From positions 1 to 10,872 of the forward strand of contig CALEMZ010000273.1 in assembly GCA_937910975.1 (NCBI GenBank): a stretch of 10,872 nt of DNA, in the 5' to 3' direction. The translations under genes were made by a program, and so were the position numbers. Source of the stretch: an uncultured Pseudorhodobacter sp. (GTDB lineage: Bacteria; Pseudomonadota; Alphaproteobacteria; Rhodobacterales; Rhodobacteraceae). Shown here piece after piece: positions 1 to 6,305 of the stretch. Within the stretch, counting starts at the first letter, position 1; each line of letters starts with the position of its first letter. The notes beneath the pieces were generated by a model. That model saw only the letters and a program-made list of their open reading frames with translations, searched no databases and had not been told where the DNA came from.

Positions 1-1142
1 CGCGGCGGGCTATCCGCGAGGAGTTGGAGCAACTTCGCATGATTTCCGCCAAAGCGCCGCTGCCCATTTGGCGCGAATGCGCAAATGGCGATGTCGTTTG
101 GGCGAATGCTTGCTATTTGGATCTTGTAACAAGCCACATGGAGGACAATCAGGATCTGGTCTGGCCGCTACCAAAGCTGTTTACGCTGCCCGTTACAACG
201 GATCCCGCAAAGGCACAGCGCCACAAATTGACGATACCAGGCGACATGAACGCCCGTTGGTTTGATCTCTTTTGTTTTGGCGATACACGCGAACGACAGG
301 TCTATGCTCTGCCCGCAGATGGCGCCGTGAACGCCGAAGAAGGCCTGCGCGCCTTTATGCAAACCCTTACGAAAACCTTCGCCCATCTTTCCACCGGGCT
401 GGCGATTTTTGATCATGAGCGCAAGCTGGTCTTGTTTAACCCCGCGCTTATGGATCTGACAGGGCTTGCGCCAGATATGCTGATGAGGCGGCCAACGCTG
501 GCAGCGTTTTTCGATGCCATGCGTGAGGTTTCGATGATCCCCGAGCCGCGCGATTATAGAAGCTGGCGCAACCAGATCACCGATATCGAAGAGGCAGCCG
601 CCAACGGCATTTATGAGGAAACCTGGAGCCTACCCGGCGGTCAGACCTACCGGGTCGTCGGACGTCCGCATCCCAATGGCGCGCTGGCACTATCCTTTGA
701 GGATGTCTCAACTGAAATGTCGCAAACCCGGCGCTATCGCGCAGATCTGGAGCTTGGGCAGGCGGTAATCGATGCCGTGGATGCCGCGATTGCCGTTTTC
801 TCGGCCTCAGGGGTGCTTGTTATCTCAAATGCCGCCTATGCGGCTTTGTGGGGCCATGATCCCGCTGCATCTTTGGGGGGCACCGGCAGTGTTTCGACCG
901 TCTGCGATCATTGGCGGAACGAAACAGCGCCTTCAGCACTTTGGGATCGGGTAGAGGATTTCTCAGCCAACCTCGGTCCGCGCAGCGCATGGCACGATCA
1001 AACCCGGTTCAAGGATGGCCGCCTGCTCAATTGCCAGTTCTCCCCTCTGGCGGGCGGGGCCACGATGGCCACTTTCCGCATGGATGCCCCTGATCAGGAG
1101 GGGCAAAAGGTCCCATTTTCGAGCGCGCGAAGATTAGCCTGA
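1..1142 (+). CDS. PAS-repeat signalling protein, DivL-like, lacking a kinase domain (5' end outside window)
   Basis: The reading frame is open from the first complete codon at position 3 to a TGA at 1140-1142, so the real start lies upstream and 379 codons are visible. Three PAS-like units can be made out. The first, at about 45-290, contains PIWRECANGDVVWANACYL. The second, at about 380-715, contains GLAIFDHERKLVLFNPAL. The third, at about 760-1095, contains AIAVFSASGVLVISNAAY. All show the PAS pattern of a sensor strand followed by an aromatic/asparagine helix start. A short charged stretch at the extreme N-terminal edge could be the end of a coiled coil. No H-box, N-box or G-box of a histidine kinase follows; the protein ends about 15 residues after the last PAS strand. 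The position just upstream of tsaE matches the place of DivL in other alphaproteobacteria, where DivL acts in the CckA-ChpT-CtrA cell-cycle phosphorelay. The DivL identity is inferred from context and PAS architecture. It could be another PAS sensor. Any membrane segment would lie outside the window. Confidence 0.75.
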   Translation, partial: RRAIREELEQLRMISAKAPLPIWRECANGDVVWANACYLDLVTSHMEDNQDLVWPLPKLFTLPVTTDPAKAQRHKLTIPGDMNARWFDLFCFGDTRERQVYALPADGAVNAEEGLRAFMQTLTKTFAHLSTGLAIFDHERKLVLFNPALMDLTGLAPDMLMRRPTLAAFFDAMREVSMIPEPRDYRSWRNQITDIEEAAANGIYEETWSLPGGQTYRVVGRPHPNGALALSFEDVSTEMSQTRRYRADLELGQAVIDAVDAAIAVFSASGVLVISNAAYAALWGHDPAASLGGTGSVSTVCDHWRNETAPSALWDRVEDFSANLGPRSAWHDQTRFKDGRLLNCQFSPLAGGATMATFRMDAPDQEGQKVPFSSARRLA

Positions 1143-1160
1143 TCTGACAAGGCTTCGCCC

Positions 1161-1188
1161 TTGCGCCGGGCGGTATGCCGCGTAAAAC
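1161..1188 (+). promoter_or_regulatory. Weak candidate promoter before tsaE
   Basis: TTGCGC at 1161-1166 and TAAAAC at 1183-1188 are separated by 16 bases and lie in the only gap between the PAS gene and the five-gene overlapping run. The match to a housekeeping promoter is partial (the conserved TTG of the -35, four of six bases in the -10). If used, transcription would begin close to 1195, next to the ATG at 1196. Read-through from the PAS gene is an equally good explanation for expression. Confidence 0.2.
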
Positions 1189-1195
1189 TGCGGCC

Positions 1196-1675
1196 ATGTC
1201 ATCCCCTGTTCCGCCTTCCGTTTTCTTGCCTGACGATTGCGCCACAACGCGGCTCGGGCGCCTGCTGGCCCGCCTGTTGCGGGCTGGCGATGTCGTCTTG
1301 TTGGAGGGCGGGATCGGTGCAGGAAAAACCCATCTAGCCCGCGCCTTCATACAGCACAAACTGGGCAAGATGGAGGACGTTCCTTCCCCAACCTTCACCT
1401 TGGTGCAAACCTATGAGGCAGATGGCTATGACATCTGGCACGCCGATCTTTACCGTCTGTCGCACCCTGATGAGGTGATGGAACTTGGGCTAGAGGCGGC
1501 CTTTGACACAGCCGTCTGTCTTATCGAATGGCCGGATCGGCTGGGAAACCTAACCCCGGACAATGCTCTTCGGATATCGCTTTCGCCGCATGATGACGGA
1601 CGCGTTGCTGTTATCTCTGGTGGCCGGACCGGCTTGGCTGACGCCCTGAAGGCCTCATGGGTGTCTGATGCGTGA
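1196..1675 (+). CDS. tsaE: tRNA threonylcarbamoyladenosine biosynthesis ATPase TsaE
   Basis: TsaE is the small ATPase that works with TsaB and TsaD to place threonylcarbamoyl on A37 of tRNAs reading ANN codons (t6A). With this start the protein has 159 residues, normal for the family. The P-loop GGIGAGKT lies at residues 38-45, followed by VPSPTFTLVQTY (62-73), HADLYRL (82-88) and EWPDR (111-115), the recognisable TsaE order. An in-frame ATG at 1175 would add seven residues. I prefer 1196 because the distance to the P-loop then resembles E. coli TsaE, and neither start has a good ribosome binding site (the bases before 1175 include GGGCGG almost touching the ATG). The end overlaps amgK by 8 bases. 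The family assignment is secure; the start is not. Confidence 0.92.
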   Translation: MSSPVPPSVFLPDDCATTRLGRLLARLLRAGDVVLLEGGIGAGKTHLARAFIQHKLGKMEDVPSPTFTLVQTYEADGYDIWHADLYRLSHPDEVMELGLEAAFDTAVCLIEWPDRLGNLTPDNALRISLSPHDDGRVAVISGGRTGLADALKASWVSDA

Positions 1676-2678
1676 CCGCATTGCCGCCTCTCACCACTTT
1701 TTACACGCGGTCGGTTGGGGCGATGCTGATCGCCGCTTTCTGGCTGGCGATGCCTCTGATCGCCGCTATGACCGGCTGCGCCGGGGCGCCGCGGCTGCCG
1801 TGCTGATGGACGCACCGCCGGGAAAGGGCGATGATCCCGCAGATTTCATTGCCATCGGCGCGCATCTCAACGCGCTTGGCCTTTCTGCCCCCCGCATCCT
1901 TGCGCAAGACCTGCGGCAAGGGTTCTTGTTGATCGAGGATCTGGGCGATGCGGTTTTCGCGCGGTTGATGACGCGCGAACCAGCGCGCGAGACCGAGCTA
2001 TATGCGGCCGCCACGGATGTGCTGATCAACATCCAGTCCCACCCCGCCCCCGCGGGCCTGCCAAACCTTGCGGCCGAAGACTGGGCGAAGGCCGCCACCT
2101 TTGCGCTGGATTGGTACCGTTTTGCTATCACCGGGGATCGGGGAAATGGCCCGGCCTTTGTTGCGGCGCTCAGCGATGTAATGCACCGCCATGCCGATGG
2201 CCCGCGCGTTTTGATCCTGCGCGATTATCACGCCGAAAACCTGCTATGGCTGCCCCTGCGCAAGGGGTTGGCCCGCGTGGGGCTGTTGGATTTTCAACTG
2301 GGGCAAATGGGCCAGCCCGCCTATGATCTGGTGTCCCTGCTGCAAGATGCCCGCCGCGAGGTTTCGCCCGAGATGGAGGCAGCGATGATTGCCCGGTTTC
2401 ACAGCGCGCGCGATGATGACGGCTTTGTTGCGGCCTATGCCGTGGTGGGGGCCCAGCGCGCGCTGCGCATCTTGGGCATATTCGCGCGGCTTTGTATGGT
2501 GGCCGGCAAGGCGCAATATCTGCCGCTGATCCCACGGGTCTGGGGGCAGTTGCAGCGCAACCTTGCGCAGCCGGAACTGGCGCATTTGGCCGAAATCTGC
2601 GCGCGCGAAATCCCGGAGCCCACGGCGCAAGCCCTTGAAAGGATAAGTGCTCAATGCGCAAAACACCCGATGCGGTAA
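1668..2678 (+). CDS. amgK: Anomeric amino-sugar kinase (AmgK-type, aminoglycoside phosphotransferase fold)
   Basis: This 336-residue cytoplasmic protein has the APH/choline-kinase fold. FLAGDASDRRYDRL at residues 24-37 corresponds to the nucleotide-binding loop and strand, and LLIEDLGD (87-94) to the hinge. LRDYHAEN (184-191) is the catalytic loop, with Asp186 as probable base and Asn191 as metal ligand. LLDFQLG (206-212) carries the metal-binding Asp208, with Q where many kinases have G, and PAYDLVSLLQDARR (217-230) follows. In Pseudomonas putida, AmgK phosphorylates the anomeric hydroxyl of N-acetylmuramic acid and N-acetylglucosamine, bypassing de novo UDP-MurNAc synthesis. Placement directly before a MurU-like nucleotidyltransferase supports that role here. 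It starts inside the last codons of tsaE (8-base overlap), with no strong ribosome binding site, which suggests translational coupling. Older annotation would call it a generic phosphotransferase. Exact sugar specificity is inferred from the gene pair. Confidence 0.88.
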   Translation: MRDRIAASHHFLHAVGWGDADRRFLAGDASDRRYDRLRRGAAAAVLMDAPPGKGDDPADFIAIGAHLNALGLSAPRILAQDLRQGFLLIEDLGDAVFARLMTREPARETELYAAATDVLINIQSHPAPAGLPNLAAEDWAKAATFALDWYRFAITGDRGNGPAFVAALSDVMHRHADGPRVLILRDYHAENLLWLPLRKGLARVGLLDFQLGQMGQPAYDLVSLLQDARREVSPEMEAAMIARFHSARDDDGFVAAYAVVGAQRALRILGIFARLCMVAGKAQYLPLIPRVWGQLQRNLAQPELAHLAEICAREIPEPTAQALERISAQCAKHPMR

Positions 2679-3361
2679 TGTTGTTTGCTGCGGGCCTTGG
2701 CACGCGGATGGGGGCGTTAACGGCCAACCGGCCCAAGCCCTTGATCAAGGTTGCTGGCACAGCCCTGCTGGATCATGCGCTGGCGCAAGTGCGCAGCGCA
2801 GGTGTTGCGCGGGCGGTGGTGAACACGCATTACCATGCAGCCCAGATCGCGGAACATCTGAAGGGGCAATCTAATATCCAGATTTCCTTGGAGAAAGATG
2901 ATATATTGGAAACCGGCGGCGGGTTGCGGGCGGCCTTGCCGCTGCTGGGGGGCGGCCCGGTTTACACCCTGAACACTGATGCGGTTTGGACGGGGGCGAA
3001 CCCGCTTGCCGCACTGGCTGAGGCTTGGGACAGCGCGCGAATGGACGCGCTTTTGCTGCTTGCCCCGCCTGCCCAGATCAAGGGCTTTCGCGGCGCGGGA
3101 GATTTCACTTTAGGCAATGATGGCCGCATCGCGCGCGCACACGGTGGGCCGGGGCTAGCCTATCTGGGCGCCCAGATCATTGTGCCAAAAGGGATTGAGG
3201 GCATCACAGAAACCGCCTTTTCGCTGAATCTGTTATGGGACCAGATGATCGCTGAGGGCCGCGCGTTTGGCGTTTTGCACAAGGGCGGGTGGTGCGATGT
3301 TGGCCGCCCCGAAGGGATTGCCGAGGCCGAAGCCTTATTGCGGGGTGAAGATGTTTCCTGA
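2654..3361 (+). CDS. murU: N-acetylmuramate-1-phosphate uridylyltransferase (MurU-type nucleotidyltransferase)
   Basis: This 235-residue nucleotidyltransferase is the expected size for MurU, which joins MurNAc-1-phosphate and UTP to give UDP-MurNAc in the cell-wall recycling bypass. The nucleotide-binding signature is FAAGLGTRMG (residues 11-20) with RPKPLIKVAG (26-35), the Lys being the usual phosphate contact. LETGGGLR (85-92) is the uridine/sugar loop. LNTDAVW (106-112) holds the metal-binding Asp109, with T where P. putida MurU has G. GFRGAGDF (144-151) and GWCDVGRPEG (212-221) complete the sugar-binding side. An AAAGGA-type ribosome binding site sits at 2638-2643, about ten bases before the ATG. 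The gene overlaps amgK by 25 bases and addB by 11. The alternative is a mannose- or glucose-1-phosphate nucleotidyltransferase, since family members are similar. The amgK neighbour and short length favour MurU. Confidence 0.87.
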   Translation: MRKTPDAVMLFAAGLGTRMGALTANRPKPLIKVAGTALLDHALAQVRSAGVARAVVNTHYHAAQIAEHLKGQSNIQISLEKDDILETGGGLRAALPLLGGGPVYTLNTDAVWTGANPLAALAEAWDSARMDALLLLAPPAQIKGFRGAGDFTLGNDGRIARAHGGPGLAYLGAQIIVPKGIEGITETAFSLNLLWDQMIAEGRAFGVLHKGGWCDVGRPEGIAEAEALLRGEDVS

Positions 3362-6305
3362 TCCCGGCCCCCATATCTTTGCCATGCCCCCCGGTGCCGA
3401 TTTCCCGGCCCAACTGGTAAGCGGCCTCAAGCAACGCCTTGCCGGGCAGCCACCCGAAGCGATGGCGCGGGTGACGCTTTACGTCAACACTGCGCGGATG
3501 CGGCGGCGGATCACCGATCTTTTCGTGGCGGATGGGGCCGGGTTTCTGCCGCGTATCCGGCTGGTGACGGACCTTGGCGATGCCATTCCCGGTGCGGGCC
3601 TGCCGCCTGCGGTCTCACCTCTGCGGCAACGGCTGACCTTGGCGCAGTTGATTGAGCAACTGTTGCTCCAACAGCCCGATCTTGCGCCAAGATCCGCGCT
3701 TTATGATCTGGCCGATAGCCTTGCGACTTTGCTTGATGAGATGCAGGGCGAAGGGGTTTCGCCCGATGTCATCGCGCGTCTGGATGTCGCCAACCACTCA
3801 GCCCATTGGGCGCGCACGCGCGAATTTATGGCCATCGTCGCGCGGTTGTTGGCCGAATTGGGCCAGCCTGACGCCCAGACCCGCCAGCGCAAACTGGTGG
3901 AGGCGATAGCAGCACTTTGGCAGGTGGCCCCGCCCGAAGGCCCGGTGATTGTTGCAGGCTCCACCGGGTCTCGCGGCACGACCGCGCTTTTCATGCAGGC
4001 GGTGGCGCGGTTGCCACAAGGCGCCATAGTGCTGCCGGGGTTTGATTTTGATATGCCCACCGCTGTTTGGGGTGGGCTGGAAAATGCGCTTACCGCAGAG
4101 GATCATCCGCAATATCGGTTCTTCAAACTTATGCATATAATGGATTTTGAGCCGCGCGATGTGCTGCCCTGGCTGGATCGCGCGGCCCCTTGCCCCACGC
4201 GCAATCAGCTGGTGTCGCTGTCGTTGCGACCTGCCCCGGTGACAGATCAGTGGCTGACCGAGGGCAAACTACTGCCCGATCTGGTCACGGCCTGCGCCGA
4301 TATGGCGTTGATCGAGGCCGCAAGCCCCCGCGCCGAGGCCTTGGCGATTGCGCTTATTTTGCGCAAGGCGGCTGAGGATGGCACGACGGCGGCGCTGATC
4401 TCACCCGATAGAGGGCTGACGCGGCAGGTCACATCGGCGCTGGATCGCTGGGGTATTTTGCCCGATGACAGCGCGGGCCGCCCCTTGGCCCTTTCCGCGC
4501 CGGGGCGGTTTTTACGGCATGTTCTGCGCTTGTTTGAAGATCGGCTGACGGCCGAGGCTTTGTTGATTTTGCTCAAGCATCCGTTGACGGCAACGGGTTT
4601 TGCGCAGGAAGGCGAGGTCAGTCGAGGCGCTCACTTGCTGTTCACCCGAAACCTGGAATTGAAACTGCGGCGCAAAGGCCCGGTCTTTCCGACGGGCGCT
4701 GATCTGATGGCTTGGGCCATGGCCGAGAAAGACCCGGCAGTTTTACCTTGGGCCGAATGGCTGGCAAAGACGCTTGATGGCGTGGGGCTGGCAAAAACCA
4801 TGCCTTTGGCGGACCATGTCGCCCGCCACCGCAAATTGGCCGAAGCCTTGGCGCTTGGCCCGCCTAAGGCCGCCACAAGCAGCAAGCTTTGGGAAGAGGC
4901 GGCGGGCGAAAGCGCCCGCGCTGCGATGGAAGACTTGGAGGCCGAGGCCGAGCATGGCGGCATCATGACCGCCAGCGATTACCGCCATTTATTCGAGGCA
5001 CTGCTGAGCCGGGGTGAAGTGCGCGAAGCGGTGCAATCGCATCCACACATTATGATCTGGGGTACGCTGGAGGGGCGGGTGCAAGGGGCGGAACTGGTGA
5101 TCCTTGGCGGGCTGAACGATGGCATCTGGCCACAACTGCCACCGCCCGACCCGTGGATGAACCGCGCGATGCGGCTGGAGGCGGGGCTTTTGCTGCCCGA
5201 GCGCCGGATCGGCCTTTCGGCGCATGACTACCAGCAAGCGATTTGCGCGCCGCGCGTGGTGATCAGCCGCGCGACACGTAATGCCGATGCCGAAACCGTG
5301 GCCTCGCGTTGGCTGAACCGCCTGACCAACCTTTTGGGCGGCTTGCCCGATCAGGGCGGGCAGGCAGCACTGGCGGCAATGCGCGAACGGGGGCAAAGCT
5401 GGCTGACGCTGGCCGCCGCGTCCGAGCGACCAGACCCGATTGTACCCAGCGCCCACCGCCCTGCCCCGCGCCCACCCGTTTCGGCCCGGCCTGCAAAGCT
5501 GGCCGTGACTGGCATCAAAACCCTGCTGCGCGACCCATACGCCATTTACGCCCGCCATATCTTGCGGCTTTTCAAGCTTAACCCATTGCGCCCCTCGCCC
5601 GACGCTTTGCTGCGCGGCTCCGTGCTGCACAAAGTTCTGGAAAACTTCACCAAGGCCCGCCCGGACACGGAAACCCGCGAAGCCGCCCGCGCGCGCCTTA
5701 TCGCCGAGGCAAGCGCGGTACTGACCGAAGAGGTGCCATGGCCAGCCGCGCGTGCGCTTTGGATGTCGCGCATGAACCGCGCTGCGGATTTCTTTTTGAG
5801 CGCCGAGGCCGATCTGGGCGGCGTGCCGGTCGTGATTGAGAAAAAGGGCGCCGCCCCGCTTACCGGCCTGCCCTTTACGCTTGAGGCCCGGCCCGACCGG
5901 ATTGATGCGCTTCCCGATGGGCGGGTGCATATTTTCGACTACAAGACCGGAAGCCCGCCCTCCAAGGACCAGCAGGAGTTTTTTGACAAGCAGCTGTTGC
6001 TGGAGGCCGCAATGGTCGCGCGCGGGGCTTTTGCCGCCCTGAATGGACCGCGTGAAGTGGCGGGGATCACCTATATCGGCCTTGGCTCCAGCCCTAAAAA
6101 GGATACCGACCACCCGGATGAGGCTGCTTTGGACCGGGTTTGGGAAGAACTTCACCACCTAATCAGGGAATATATGTCGGCAGATCGCGGCTATGTTTCG
6201 CGCCGCGTCATGCATGGGGAGCGGTTCCCCGGCGATTATGACCACCTCGCCCGTTTTGGCGAGTGGGAAATGACCGACGCACCCAAACCCGAGGATGTCA
6301 CATGA
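3351..6305 (+). CDS. addB: Double-strand break repair protein AddB (alphaproteobacterial type)
   Basis: AddB is the partner of AddA in the helicase-nuclease that resects double-strand ends and loads RecA. The product is 984 residues, normal for alphaproteobacterial AddB. The ATG at 3351, after GGGGTGA, is chosen over an in-frame ATG at 3267 that lies deep inside murU and would add 28 residues unlike the family. The N-terminal position of the helicase P-loop holds MPPGADFPAQL (residues 12-22), without GKT/GKS, so ATPase motor function is unlikely. The C-terminal RecB-type nuclease is intact: GSVLH (756-760, His760), RPDRID (847-852, Asp852), FDYKTG (862-867, Asp863 and Lys865), then QLLLEAAM. 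The cysteines that hold an Fe-S cluster in Bacillus AddB are not seen; LRDPYAIYAR stands where one would be expected, and the last 80 residues contain no Cys. The stop overlaps the addA start in ATGA. Confidence 0.95.
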   Translation: MFPDPGPHIFAMPPGADFPAQLVSGLKQRLAGQPPEAMARVTLYVNTARMRRRITDLFVADGAGFLPRIRLVTDLGDAIPGAGLPPAVSPLRQRLTLAQLIEQLLLQQPDLAPRSALYDLADSLATLLDEMQGEGVSPDVIARLDVANHSAHWARTREFMAIVARLLAELGQPDAQTRQRKLVEAIAALWQVAPPEGPVIVAGSTGSRGTTALFMQAVARLPQGAIVLPGFDFDMPTAVWGGLENALTAEDHPQYRFFKLMHIMDFEPRDVLPWLDRAAPCPTRNQLVSLSLRPAPVTDQWLTEGKLLPDLVTACADMALIEAASPRAEALAIALILRKAAEDGTTAALISPDRGLTRQVTSALDRWGILPDDSAGRPLALSAPGRFLRHVLRLFEDRLTAEALLILLKHPLTATGFAQEGEVSRGAHLLFTRNLELKLRRKGPVFPTGADLMAWAMAEKDPAVLPWAEWLAKTLDGVGLAKTMPLADHVARHRKLAEALALGPPKAATSSKLWEEAAGESARAAMEDLEAEAEHGGIMTASDYRHLFEALLSRGEVREAVQSHPHIMIWGTLEGRVQGAELVILGGLNDGIWPQLPPPDPWMNRAMRLEAGLLLPERRIGLSAHDYQQAICAPRVVISRATRNADAETVASRWLNRLTNLLGGLPDQGGQAALAAMRERGQSWLTLAAASERPDPIVPSAHRPAPRPPVSARPAKLAVTGIKTLLRDPYAIYARHILRLFKLNPLRPSPDALLRGSVLHKVLENFTKARPDTETREAARARLIAEASAVLTEEVPWPAARALWMSRMNRAADFFLSAEADLGGVPVVIEKKGAAPLTGLPFTLEARPDRIDALPDGRVHIFDYKTGSPPSKDQQEFFDKQLLLEAAMVARGAFAALNGPREVAGITYIGLGSSPKKDTDHPDEAALDRVWEELHHLIREYMSADRGYVSRRVMHGERFPGDYDHLARFGEWEMTDAPKPEDVT

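Noticed and set aside
1155..1173. Hairpin CGCCC-TTGCGCC-GGGCG after the PAS gene as a terminator
   Set aside because: The stem is only five or six pairs and no T run follows, so it does not support termination before tsaE.
3267..3350. Upstream in-frame ATG that would lengthen AddB by 28 residues
   Set aside because: It lies deep inside murU, and the added residues do not resemble an AddB N-terminus. The ATG at 3351 gives the expected start and normal overlap.
3951..3983. P-loop-like AGSTGSRGTT in the middle of AddB
   Set aside because: It lacks the GK(T/S) lysine and sits at residues 202-211, away from the helicase motif I position. I regard it as a structural loop of the AddB family.
4989..6158. 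Long open frame on the minus strand (389 codons) inside addB
   Set aside because: It lies wholly opposite a well-supported gene, has no recognisable motif, and its composition (rich in Gly, Arg, Pro, Gln) is what the complement of a GC-rich gene gives. It is a shadow frame.
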